DNA of 64,000 bases from Parapedobacter koreensis (GTDB lineage: Bacteria > Bacteroidota > Bacteroidia > Sphingobacteriales > Sphingobacteriaceae). This document shows positions 45,769-54,915 of this stretch, one piece after another. The position numbers and the translations under genes are program-made. How positions within the stretch are numbered: the first letter of the stretch is position 1; every line of letters starts with the position of its first letter. The stretch is taken from positions 124,001-188,000 of the forward strand of contig NZ_FNZR01000002.1 of assembly GCF_900109365.1 (NCBI RefSeq), written 5' to 3'. Below the pieces are notes generated by a model, which ran no database searches, had not been told where the DNA came from, and worked only from the letters and a program-made list of their open reading frames with translations.

Positions 45769-47766
45769 ATGCAGGGAGAAGACGATTTGAGAGGATTAGC
45801 CAAAATCATGGCTTTTATGCGTGCGGTAAGTATTCTTTTGATACTGATGCACTTTTATTGGTTCTGTTACGGGTTCTTTGCCGAACGTGGATGGACACTG
45901 GAAATTATCGGCAAGATACTGACCAATTTCAACCGTACCGCAGGACTGTTTGCCCACACCCTTTACACCAAGATTTTTGCATTGCTGTTGTTGGCGTTAA
46001 GCTGTCTCGGCACTAAAGGTGTAAAGAATGAAAAGATAACATGGACTAAGATTTACACCGCCTTAGTTATCGGCTTTGTGCTGTTCTTTCTGAACACGCC
46101 ATTGTTAAACCTGTCGGCAGGGGTTGCCACATTCCTTTACATCCTTACAACAAGTCTGGGATATATAGCCTTGCTCATGGCAGGGGTATGGATGAGCCGA
46201 CTACTCCGCAACAATCTGATGGACGATGTTTTCAATAATGAAAACGAGAGTTTCAAACAGGAAACCCGTCTGATAGAAAATGAATACTCGGTCAATCTTC
46301 CTACAAAGTTTTTTTACAAAGGCAAGTGGAACAATGGATGGATTAATATCGTCAACCCTTTTCGAGCCTCGATTGTACTTGGTACTCCCGGTTCGGGAAA
46401 ATCCTACGCCATCGTAAACAACTACATCAAGCAACACATCGAAAAGGGCTTTGCGATGTATATCTACGACTTCAAGTTTGACGACCTTTCCACGATTGCC
46501 TACAACCATTTGCTGAAACATTCCGATAAGTATAAGGTAAAGCCCAAGTTTTATGTTATCAACTTTGACGACCCACGCCGAAGCCACCGATGCAATCCCC
46601 TAAGCCCTGCCTTTATGACAGACATTTCCGATGCTTACGAAGCCTCATATACCATCATGCTCAACCTCAACAGGTCGTGGATTTTGAAGCAAGGGGATTT
46701 TTTCGTGGAAAGCCCAATTATATTGCTTGCTTCAATCATTTGGTTTCTGAAAATCTATGAAGACGGAAAGTATTGCACGTTTCCCCATGCTATTGAATTG
46801 CTGAATAAAAAATATGCAGACGTTTTTACGATACTCACCTCATATCCCGAACTGGAAAACTATCTTTCGGCTTTCATGGATGCGTGGCAGGGCGGAGCGC
46901 AAGACCAATTGCAGGGGCAGATAGCATCGGCAAAAATTCCATTGTCACGGATGATTTCGCCACAGCTTTATTGGGTGATGACGGGGGATGATTTTTCACT
47001 GGACATCAACAACCCACAAGAGCCGAAAATCCTGTGCGTGGGTAATAATCCCGACCGTCAAAATATCTATTCGTCCGCTTTGGGATTGTACAATTCGAGG
47101 ATTGTAAAACTCATCAATAAGAAAGGACAGCTTCAAAGTTCCATTGTCATAGATGAGTTGCCCACCATTTATTTTAGGGGTTTGGATTTTATCAGTACGG
47201 CACGTTCAAATCGGATTTCGTCACTTTTCGGCATCCAAGACTATTCGCAGTTAACGAGGGATTACGGCGATAAAGAAAGTAAGGTTATACAAAACTTGGT
47301 CGGTAATATCTTTAGTGGACAGGTCGTTGGGGAGACAGCAAAATCACTTTCTGAACGCTTTGGAAAGGTCTTGCAGAAACGTCAAAGCATCACCATTAAC
47401 CGCAATGATAAATCCACGTCTATATCCACCCAATTAGACACGCTTATACCTGCATCTAAAATATCCACCTTGACACAGGGAATGTTCGTTGGGTCTGTTT
47501 CAGATAATTTTGATGAGCGTATCGAGCAGAAAATCTTTCATGCTGAAATCGTGGTGGACAACGAAAAGGTTTCTGCCGAAACCAAAGCCTATAAGAAGAT
47601 ACCGCAGATATTATCCTTTGCCGATGAACACGGCAACGATAATATGAAGCAGGTCATCGAAGCCAATTACAGACAGGTCAAAGCGGACGTTGTACATATT
47701 GTAGAAAGCGAAATGGAACGTATCAAGAATGACCCGAATTTACAACATTTGGTGCAACAGGAATAA
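45769..47766 (+). CDS. mobC: Coupling protein MobC (VirD4/TraG-type ATPase)
   Basis: A 665-residue type IV coupling protein that delivers the relaxase-DNA complex to the channel. About four membrane helices occupy residues 10-150. Walker A is VLGTPGSGKSYAIVN (near 206) and Walker B SIVIDELPTIYF. The C-terminal end (AETKAYKKIP ... QHLVQQE) is repeated as a fragment at 50610-50801. It stands 151 bases after mobB. Whether it is transcribed with mobB is not clear. Confidence 0.93.
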   Translation: MQGEDDLRGLAKIMAFMRAVSILLILMHFYWFCYGFFAERGWTLEIIGKILTNFNRTAGLFAHTLYTKIFALLLLALSCLGTKGVKNEKITWTKIYTALVIGFVLFFLNTPLLNLSAGVATFLYILTTSLGYIALLMAGVWMSRLLRNNLMDDVFNNENESFKQETRLIENEYSVNLPTKFFYKGKWNNGWINIVNPFRASIVLGTPGSGKSYAIVNNYIKQHIEKGFAMYIYDFKFDDLSTIAYNHLLKHSDKYKVKPKFYVINFDDPRRSHRCNPLSPAFMTDISDAYEASYTIMLNLNRSWILKQGDFFVESPIILLASIIWFLKIYEDGKYCTFPHAIELLNKKYADVFTILTSYPELENYLSAFMDAWQGGAQDQLQGQIASAKIPLSRMISPQLYWVMTGDDFSLDINNPQEPKILCVGNNPDRQNIYSSALGLYNSRIVKLINKKGQLQSSIVIDELPTIYFRGLDFISTARSNRISSLFGIQDYSQLTRDYGDKESKVIQNLVGNIFSGQVVGETAKSLSERFGKVLQKRQSITINRNDKSTSISTQLDTLIPASKISTLTQGMFVGSVSDNFDERIEQKIFHAEIVVDNEKVSAETKAYKKIPQILSFADEHGNDNMKQVIEANYRQVKADVVHIVESEMERIKNDPNLQHLVQQE

Positions 47767-47842
47767 ACTTAAAAATAGAAATCTAAAATTTCTTTTTCCC
47801 TCTGAATTGTTATAGTAATATTATGATATGTAAAATAGAGCA

Positions 47843-48151
47843 ATGGGACTTACTAAATCAGATATATTTTCAAACGAACAAAATAGATTAGCTTCGTTAA
47901 TTAAAGTTTTTGGACATCATGCAAGAGTAACGATACTTCAACATATAATCAATCAGAAAGCTTGTATTTGTAGTAATTTAGTAGATGAATTAGGCTTAGC
48001 ACAGGCAACTATTTCGCAGCACTTAAAAGAATTGAAAAATATAGGTGTCATACAAGGTCCTATTGAAGGAAAATCAGTTCGTTACTGCTTAGATAAAAAG
48101 ATTTGGAAAACAATAAAGAAAGAATTTGATACTTTTTCAATTAAGATGTAA
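47843..48151 (+). CDS. ArsR-family HTH regulator
   Basis: A 102-residue winged-helix regulator: FGHHARVTILQHIINQKACICSNLVDEL, then LAQATISQHLKELKNIGVI (recognition helix) and GKSVRYCLDKKIW. The ACICSNL element resembles the ELCVC metal-binding helix of ArsR/SmtB, with Cys residues available for metal or metalloid, but the ligand is unknown. It is the first gene of the first cargo block after mobC, with no obvious metal gene adjacent. Confidence 0.85.
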   Translation: MGLTKSDIFSNEQNRLASLIKVFGHHARVTILQHIINQKACICSNLVDELGLAQATISQHLKELKNIGVIQGPIEGKSVRYCLDKKIWKTIKKEFDTFSIKM

Positions 48152-48374
48152 AAGGAAATCAATGCGATTTAAGGCATTTTTTTTATCACTTTCAATATCG
48201 TTATATTGCTATATGTAGCTTAATGAAAGACCAGTTTTACAATCAAATTATAGAGAAATAACAGAACACCAACATAATAAAACGATATGTGATGAAACTA
48301 TCAAAAATCAAATAAATCTTAACTAACTTTGTTAAAGACCCATCTAATAACAATAAATAATTAATCGATATAAA

Positions 48375-48950
48375 ATGTCTGATATATTTAAAAAACATAT
48401 AGAAAAATTTCTGAAAATTTCTGATGAAGAATTTAATGAAATCCTGAAGTTCTTTACCATAAGCCAAATAGCCAAAAAAGAAAACCTATTAGAGGAAGGA
48501 CAGATTTGCAAACATCATTATTTTGTTTTGAAAGGCTTATTGCGAAAATTTTACATCAACGAAAAAGGTGTTGAACAAACCACCGAATTTGCCATAGAAA
48601 CTTGGTGGATGACCGATAACTTCGCCTACGAACACCAAGTCCCTACGGAATTTTATATTCAGGCTGTAGAAAAATCTATAGTACTTTATATCACTCAAGA
48701 GAAGCAGGAAAAGTTATTAGAGAAATTTCCGGTAATGGAACGTTATTTCCGTTTTGTATACCAACGTGCCTATGCAGCGGCACAAAAGCGTTTCAAATTT
48801 CTTTTTTCATTTTCGAAAGAAGAATTTTATTTGCAGGCAGTTAAAAATCACCCAGAATTTATCCAGCGTGTCCCCCAATATTTAATCGCTTCATATTTGG
48901 GATTCACCCCTGAATATTTAAGCGAAATCCGCAAAAGGCTTCTTTCTTAA
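48375..48950 (+). CDS. Crp/Fnr-family regulator 1
   Basis: A 191-residue regulator with an N-terminal cyclic-nucleotide-binding-like beta barrel (about 15-120; KKENLLEEGQICKHHYFVLKGLLRKFYIN) and a C-terminal HTH (VPQYLIASYLGFTPEYLSEIRKRL). The cNMP phosphate cassette is not evident, as in many Bacteroidota members. A 16-bp palindrome right at its 3' end, upstream of the next gene, is a likely binding site. It resembles regulator 2 at 50912. Confidence 0.87.
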   Translation: MSDIFKKHIEKFLKISDEEFNEILKFFTISQIAKKENLLEEGQICKHHYFVLKGLLRKFYINEKGVEQTTEFAIETWWMTDNFAYEHQVPTEFYIQAVEKSIVLYITQEKQEKLLEKFPVMERYFRFVYQRAYAAAQKRFKFLFSFSKEEFYLQAVKNHPEFIQRVPQYLIASYLGFTPEYLSEIRKRLLS

Positions 48951-48990
48951 ACCAGTTTAAGTTTTTTTGCCTCCGTATTTTTCAATTTTG
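48946..48990 (+). promoter_or_regulatory. Operator and promoter of the AhpD-like gene
   Basis: CTTAAA-CCAG-TTTAAG (48946-48961) is a perfect 6-4-6 palindrome of Crp type, overlapping the end of regulator 1. Exactly 22 bases later comes AATTTTG (48984-48990), a -7-like element. The same operator-22-AATTTTG layout occurs at 50863 and 51490. Confidence 0.6.
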
Positions 48991-49018
48991 TGTTGTCAAA
49001 CTTTTAAACAATAATACA

Positions 49019-49471
49019 ATGCAAAAAAGATTTAACATCAAAACAGTAGCTCCCAATGCTCTAAAGGCAATGATTGGTTTAGAAACCTATTTAGCACAGT
49101 GTTCTATATCTAAAACAACCAAAGAATTAATAAAAATTCGGGCTTCGCAAATAAACGGATGTGCATTTTGTGTCAATATTCACACTCAAGACGCAGTTAA
49201 AAATGGAGAAACCAATCAGCGTATATTTTTACTGAGTGTGTGGAAAGAAACTGAAAATATTTTTACAGACGAGGAAAAAGTAGTGCTGGCTATAACGGAA
49301 GAGATAACTTTAATCCATCAAAATGGGTTGTCGGATGAAACCTATGCAAACGCCTTACAATTTTTTAGCGAAACCCAAATTGCAGATATAATAACGGCAA
49401 TCATTACAATCAATCTCTGGAATAGGGTTATACTTAGCACCCACCTAATGATAGGCGAAACTCTTGCATAA
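49019..49471 (+). CDS. AhpD/carboxymuconolactone-decarboxylase-like peroxidase
   Basis: A 150-residue helical protein of the CMD/AhpD family. The redox motif CAFC lies in ASQINGCAFCVNIHTQDAVKNGE (from about 40), with the relay His downstream as in AhpD-like alkylhydroperoxidases, so disulfide-based peroxide or thiol chemistry is likely. It is preceded by an apparent Crp operator and promoter and followed by a strong terminator, forming a one-gene unit controlled by regulator 1. Confidence 0.87.
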   Translation: MQKRFNIKTVAPNALKAMIGLETYLAQCSISKTTKELIKIRASQINGCAFCVNIHTQDAVKNGETNQRIFLLSVWKETENIFTDEEKVVLAITEEITLIHQNGLSDETYANALQFFSETQIADIITAIITINLWNRVILSTHLMIGETLA

Positions 49472-49486
49472 AAGTATTACAAATAA

Positions 49487-49514
49487 AAATCACAGGTTTA
49501 AGAGCCTGTGATTT
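49487..49514 (+). terminator. Terminator after the AhpD-like gene
   Basis: AAATCACAGG (49487-49496) pairs with CCTGTGATTT (49505-49514), a 10-bp stem with an eight-base loop 15 bases after the stop codon. Confidence 0.75.
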
Positions 49515-49685
49515 CCCATTTGGTAAGAGCCTACATTAATACTTCTGTGGTATTGGCGTGTTCAGTATTTTCATATAAAGAATTTTTCTATTAACAGCCT
49601 GCATCCCGGTATCCTATAATGAAGAATTTAGACAGCTATGACGTAGTTATTTCAAATTAAACAAATTTGTTGATTACACAAAAAA

Positions 49686-49730
49686 ATGCTAACAGTGCCT
49701 AAATAAAACAAATTTAGGCACTGTTAGCAT
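49686..49730. promoter_or_regulatory. 19-bp perfect inverted repeat upstream of rteC copy 1
   Basis: ATGCTAACAGTGCCTAAAT (49686-49704) pairs perfectly with the arm at 49712-49730 around seven bases. It ends 40 bases before the rteC start. The core GCCTAAA...TTTAGGC is repeated before rteC copy 2 (53871-53897), so it is probably a regulator site or attenuator tied to rteC. Confidence 0.6.
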
Positions 49731-49770
49731 TAAGACTAACCCCAAATATTAGAAATCTCAAATGAAGCGG

Positions 49771-50598
49771 ATGGACAATTTCTATAATGAAACATACCTT
49801 AAACTTGAAACTGCAATCCAAGAACTGGAGATTGAAACTGACTGCTCCGTACAACGGATAGAGGCTGTTATACACCTCATTGTTGAAAACCTGTCCGAAT
49901 TAAAGGAACGTGTTCTAAAAAGAGGGTTTAAGAATACTGACGAAGAAATCCGTTTTTTCAAATATCAGAAACCTGCCATTGTAGCAAAACTCATTTACTA
50001 CAATGCCATTTACAAAATCGAAACGAAGAAACCCTACGGAGCAAAGCCCATAAGGAAGTACCTCAACAAAGAACTGAAAAAGCTAAAAAGGTTCTTTGAC
50101 AACAACCTCGATTTTTATAAGTATTATCGTAGCAATAATTCGTTCCTTGACGAAAGTTTTTTTGTTCGTGGCAACCACGATATAAAGCTATGGTTGGACA
50201 CCTATTATTTCCAGTCTGACCAGTCCTTTTCCACGTCACATGATTACAAGGTCGCCAAGATAATAGCCAACGATTTGATACAGGTTTACATCGAAGACCA
50301 GTTGTATAACAAATTCCAAAAAGACAAATCGAAAGCACCGAAAAATCTGAAATGGACAGGTAGCAAAGTGGCATTGATAGAATTGATTTATGCCCTGCAT
50401 TATCAAAATGTGTTTGACAACGGGAACAACGATATAAGGGAAGTAGCCCAATATTTTGAAAGTGCCTTTGGCATTGATTTGGGCAATTTCTACCAGACCT
50501 ATTTGGAATTGAGAAACCGGAAGATGAACCGTACTAAATTCCTTGATACACTTCGGGAGGAACTAATACGGAGAATGGATGAGCGGGATGAAAAGTAA
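49771..50598 (+). CDS. RteC-family regulator, copy 1
   Basis: A 275-residue DNA-binding regulator related to RteC of CTnDOT, which activates the excision operon. Diagnostic stretches: EEIRFFKYQKPAIVAKLIYYNAIYKIE, KKLKRFFDNNLDFYKYYRS, FSTSHDYKVAKIIANDLI and KWTGSKVALIELIYALHYQ; the helix-turn-helix is in the C-terminal third. ATG 49771 (MDNFYNET) matches the start of copy 2; another ATG nine bases earlier is possible. Copy 2 at 53928 is very similar (roughly nine residues in ten). Confidence 0.88.
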   Translation: MDNFYNETYLKLETAIQELEIETDCSVQRIEAVIHLIVENLSELKERVLKRGFKNTDEEIRFFKYQKPAIVAKLIYYNAIYKIETKKPYGAKPIRKYLNKELKKLKRFFDNNLDFYKYYRSNNSFLDESFFVRGNHDIKLWLDTYYFQSDQSFSTSHDYKVAKIIANDLIQVYIEDQLYNKFQKDKSKAPKNLKWTGSKVALIELIYALHYQNVFDNGNNDIREVAQYFESAFGIDLGNFYQTYLELRNRKMNRTKFLDTLREELIRRMDERDEK

Positions 50599-50609
50599 AT
50601 AACTTCATT

Positions 50610-50801
50610 GCCGAAACCAAAGCCTACAAAAAGATACCAAAGATATTATCCTTTACCAATGAACACGGCAACGACAATATGAAGCAGGTCATTGAAGCCA
50701 ATTACAGGCAGGTTAAAACGGACGTTATGCAGATTGTCGAAAGCGAAATGGAGCGGATTAAGAACGACCCCGATTTACAGCATTTGATACAGCAGGAGTA
50801 A
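50610..50801 (+). pseudogene. mobC 3'-end remnant
   Basis: 64 codons including the stop, starting without an initiation codon 11 bases after rteC copy 1. The translation AETKAYKKIPKILSF ... QHLIQQE matches the last 63 residues of MobC (47575-47766) at nearly all positions. The similarity starts abruptly. It marks the joint where a second mobC-cargo-rteC block was added. Confidence 0.9.
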
Positions 50802-50862
50802 GGGTATAAGAATAAGTGACTAAACGATAGTTACCTTAGGAAACACAGAAATAATATTGCAT

Positions 50863-50907
50863 TTTGTCATTTGGCAAATCGTCATACCAAACCATTTAAT
50901 AATTTTG
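50863..50907 (+). promoter_or_regulatory. Operator and promoter of Crp/Fnr regulator 2
   Basis: TTTGTC-ATTT-GGCAAA (50863-50878) is a 6-4-6 near-palindrome, followed after exactly 22 bases by AATTTTG (50901-50907; with the preceding T it reads TAATTTTG). If transcription starts near 50912 the operator is centred near -41.5, a class II activator position. The ATG at 50912 would then be leaderless. Confidence 0.6.
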
Positions 50908-50911
50908 TACT

Positions 50912-51481
50912 ATGGAAGAATTTATAAATTACCTGTTGCAGTTCGGTAATTTGAACAAACAGCAGATAGACTTGATTACAAGCAAGGCGACAGAAATAGA
51001 ACTCAAAAAAGACGAATATTATTGGGAAGCGGGAAAAACAGTTAGACAGGTTGGGTTTCTTACGGACGGTGTTATTCGTGTTTTTTATTACAACAACAAA
51101 GGTGAAGAAATTACACGCTATTTTATTGAGGAAAACCATTTGATTTTATCGGGAAACACAGTTGATGAAGTTTTTACGCCTTCCGAATATCTGTCTGCCA
51201 TTACCGATTGCAAATTGGTTGTTTTTTCAAAACAAAATTGGAAAGACCTTTCCGCAACGATTATTGGTTGGGATAGCATTATTCAAAAAATAATCACTAA
51301 ACATCACGGCGAAAAAATTGCAAGAAGAAGCGAATTGGTTTCGCAGGACGGAACAGAACGCTACCTTGACTTTATCGAGAAGTTTCCAACATTGGTAAAT
51401 CGTGTGCCTTTGTCATACATCGCTTCCTATTTGGGCATTACGCAATCATCTTTAAGCAGAATAAGAAAGAATATCCGCTAA
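50912..51481 (+). CDS. Crp/Fnr-family regulator 2
   Basis: A 189-residue paralogue of regulator 1: cyclic-nucleotide-binding-like barrel (KDEYYWEAGKTVRQVGFLTDGVIRVFYYN) and C-terminal HTH (VPLSYIASYLGITQSSLSRIRKNI). The same near-palindrome (TTTGYC-N4-GGCAAA) occurs before this gene and before the aldo-keto reductase gene, so it probably controls both. It belongs to the second cargo block. Confidence 0.87.
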   Translation: MEEFINYLLQFGNLNKQQIDLITSKATEIELKKDEYYWEAGKTVRQVGFLTDGVIRVFYYNNKGEEITRYFIEENHLILSGNTVDEVFTPSEYLSAITDCKLVVFSKQNWKDLSATIIGWDSIIQKIITKHHGEKIARRSELVSQDGTERYLDFIEKFPTLVNRVPLSYIASYLGITQSSLSRIRKNIR

Positions 51482-51489
51482 AATCACTT

Positions 51490-51534
51490 TTTGCCAAATG
51501 GCAAATGGTTTCATTTTTTATTGAGCCAATTTTG
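51490..51534 (+). promoter_or_regulatory. Operator and promoter of the aldo-keto reductase gene
   Basis: TTTGCC-AAAT-GGCAAA (51490-51505), a perfect 6-4-6 palindrome, followed after exactly 22 bases by AATTTTG (51528-51534) and then TACTA, the same bases that follow the element before regulator 2. Regulator 2 is the likely binder. Confidence 0.65.
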
Positions 51535-51540
51535 TACTAA

Positions 51541-52533
<993 letters not shown>

Positions 52534-52542
52534 ATATACCGT

Positions 52543-53790
52543 ATGCTTCTTTTCTATGCCATACTTATTGTCGCTTTGGACTTTTATGTTTTCTTCGCAT
52601 TGCGTGGGTCGAGCATCCCCTTTGCGAAGAAAATATGGTTTGGATGGCTGTGGTGGGGGTATAGCATCATGCTCCTAATCGGGTTATTCACAGCGCTTCG
52701 CTCCGATTTTCCGTTTGCTTACCGTTCCGGTATTGTGATTACATTTATCATTACGACCATGTGTAAATTTAGCTATGGACTGGTCTTGGTTACTGACGAC
52801 ATTAGGCGTGGAGGCGTGTGGATTTCCCGTTTTCTCTTTCCAAAAAAAGAAAAAGAAACTCCCTCTCCCCAACTTATCGGAGACAAGCAGAGGCATGTAA
52901 TCACACGTTCCGATTTTTTGCTCAAGTCGGGATTGGTCGTGGCTTCGTTGCCGTTCTTTGGGCTATCGTGGGGTGTAATTTCGGGTGCATACGATTATAG
53001 GATTCGTCGGCAAAAGCTGTACCTGCCTAATCTTCCACAAACCTTTCATGGTATGACCATTGCACAGATTTCGGATGTGCATTCGGGTTCGTTTTACAAT
53101 AAAAAAGCGGTATCAGGTGGGATAGAGTTATTGATGGGGGAAAAACCGGATATGATTTTTTTTACGGGCGACTTGGTCAATCACCTTGCTTCGGAGATGT
53201 GGGACTATCAAGATTTGTTTTCCAAGTTGAAAGCCGATTTAGGGGTATTCTCGGTACTCGGAAACCATGACTATGGCGATTACCATTTCGGTTACGGGGA
53301 TTCTCCCGAAAAGCACCGAAACCTCAAAAACCTCGTTGGCACACATAAGGTCATGGGATGGGATTTGCTTCGCAACGAGAACCGCAAGGTCAAAGTGGAT
53401 AACGAAACTATTTCCATCGTGGGAGTAGAAAACTGGGGTACGAGGAACTTTTCGAATAGAGGGAATATTCAAAAGGCATTGCTCGGAACCGAGGAAGAAG
53501 CAGTAAAACTACTCCTGTCACACGACCCATCGCATTGGCGTGAACAGGTATTAGATACGGATGTTGATGCAATGTTTGCCGGACATACACATGGAATGCA
53601 GTTTGGTGTGCGGAGCGAACACTTCCAATGGAGTCCTGTGCAATACATTTACAAAGAATGGGCAGGGCTTTATTCGGAGGGAAACAAGCAGCTATATGTT
53701 AATGCTGGTTTTGGATTTCTTGGATATCCCGGTCGTGTGGGTATACTTCCAGAAATCACCATCTTTGAATTGCAGAAAGGCAGTGTTTAG
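52543..53790 (+). CDS. Membrane-anchored metallophosphoesterase
   Basis: A 415-residue protein: several N-terminal membrane helices (about 1-25, 38-55, 62-85 and 125-150), then a calcineurin-like phosphoesterase domain with ISDVHSGS, FTGDLVNHLASEMWD, LGNHDYGDYH, LLSHDPSHW and FAGHTHGMQFG. All five metal-binding blocks are present. The substrate is unknown; some relatives cleave lipid A precursors or nucleotides. It is co-directional with and nine bases after the aldo-keto reductase gene, suggesting an operon. Confidence 0.88.
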   Translation: MLLFYAILIVALDFYVFFALRGSSIPFAKKIWFGWLWWGYSIMLLIGLFTALRSDFPFAYRSGIVITFIITTMCKFSYGLVLVTDDIRRGGVWISRFLFPKKEKETPSPQLIGDKQRHVITRSDFLLKSGLVVASLPFFGLSWGVISGAYDYRIRRQKLYLPNLPQTFHGMTIAQISDVHSGSFYNKKAVSGGIELLMGEKPDMIFFTGDLVNHLASEMWDYQDLFSKLKADLGVFSVLGNHDYGDYHFGYGDSPEKHRNLKNLVGTHKVMGWDLLRNENRKVKVDNETISIVGVENWGTRNFSNRGNIQKALLGTEEEAVKLLLSHDPSHWREQVLDTDVDAMFAGHTHGMQFGVRSEHFQWSPVQYIYKEWAGLYSEGNKQLYVNAGFGFLGYPGRVGILPEITIFELQKGSV

Positions 53791-53870
53791 CTATTCTTTA
53801 TTAAAAAAATAGCGTGTAGATGATGGGTAGCCCTGTCATCTCTCTAAAATTATAAACGAGGAATTGGATA

Positions 53871-53897
53871 ATGCCTAAACACAACAGATTTAGGCAT
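53871..53897. promoter_or_regulatory. Inverted repeat upstream of rteC copy 2
   Basis: ATGCCTAAA (53871-53879) pairs with TTTAGGCAT (53889-53897), ending 30 bases before the rteC start. It shares the GCCTAAA...TTTAGGC core with the longer repeat before rteC copy 1. Confidence 0.6.
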
Positions 53898-53927
53898 TTC
53901 TAATAAAATAGCAATTAAAATAATTGG

Positions 53928-54755
53928 ATGGATAAATTTTACAATGAAACACTTTCTAAACTGGAAACCTCAATCACCGAAACTGGAATAGATGCTGATT
54001 GCTCTGTACAACGAATAGAGGCTGTTATACACGTAATTGTACAATGCTTGTCCGAAGTAAAGGAATATGTCTTGAAAAGAGGGTTTAAGAATGTGAATGA
54101 AGAAATCCGTTTTTTCAAATATCAGAAACCTGCTATTTTAGCAAAACTCATTTACTACAACGCCATTTATAAAATCGAGACAAAGAAGCCCTACAGAGCA
54201 AAGCCCATAAGGAAATACCTCAAAAAAGAACTGAAAAAGCTAAAGAGGTTCTTTGACAACAACCTCGATTTTTACAAGTACTACCGTAGCAATAACTCGT
54301 TCCTTGACGAGAAAATGTTTTTACGGGGCAACCACGATATTAAGCTATGGTTGGACACTTATTATTTCCAGTCTGACCAGTCCTTTTCCACCTCACATGA
54401 TTACAAGGTCGCCAAGATAATAGCCAATGATTTGATACAGGTTTACATCGAAGACCAGTTGTATAACAAATTCCAAAAAGATAAATCGAAAACCCAAAAG
54501 AAGCTGAAATGGACAGGTAGCAAAGTAGCCTTGATAGAACTGATTTATGCCCTGCACTATCAAAATGTATTTGACAACGGGAACAACGATATAAGGGAAG
54601 TAGCCCAAATCTTTGAAAGCACATTTGATATTGATTTGGGCAATTTTTATCAGACTTATTTGGAGTTGAGAAACCGGAAGATGAACCGTACCAAATTCCT
54701 TGATGCGCTTCGGGAGGAACTTATCAAGAAAATGGACGGGCAGGACGAAAAGTAG
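53928..54755 (+). CDS. RteC-family regulator, copy 2
   Basis: A 275-residue paralogue of the protein at 49771, with the same key stretches (EEIRFFKYQKPAILAKLIYYNA, FSTSHDYKVAKIIANDLI, FLDALREELIKKMDG). Differences are scattered along the whole length, so this is a diverged copy and not a very recent exact duplication. It ends the second cargo block. Convergent topB begins 160 bases downstream. Confidence 0.88.
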   Translation: MDKFYNETLSKLETSITETGIDADCSVQRIEAVIHVIVQCLSEVKEYVLKRGFKNVNEEIRFFKYQKPAILAKLIYYNAIYKIETKKPYRAKPIRKYLKKELKKLKRFFDNNLDFYKYYRSNNSFLDEKMFLRGNHDIKLWLDTYYFQSDQSFSTSHDYKVAKIIANDLIQVYIEDQLYNKFQKDKSKTQKKLKWTGSKVALIELIYALHYQNVFDNGNNDIREVAQIFESTFDIDLGNFYQTYLELRNRKMNRTKFLDALREELIKKMDGQDEK

Positions 54756-54789
54756 GATTTGGGCGTGCCACCGTCTGCATTTTATCCCC

Positions 54790-54904
54790 ATGCCCAGGCT
54801 ATCGAAAAATGCAGACGGGTCGGGCTATCCGCTGTATCTTTTGCGGATCTGCGAGGACCGCAAAAGGATGTCGCTTCTATCCCTCACGCTGTATGCCGTC
54901 CAAA
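54790..54904 (+). pseudogene. Possible tyrosine-recombinase N-terminal fragment
   Basis: Within the gap between rteC copy 2 and topB, a plus frame starting MPRLSKNADGSGYPLYL and continuing RICEDRKRMSLLSL resembles the Arm-binding start of Bacteroidota tyrosine recombinases (DGtxPIYLRI...KRxxISL). It then runs into the antisense of topB. It may be a scar of a lost integron-like or transposon insertion, or chance. Confidence 0.25.
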
Positions 54905-54915
54905 AAACAAAACAT

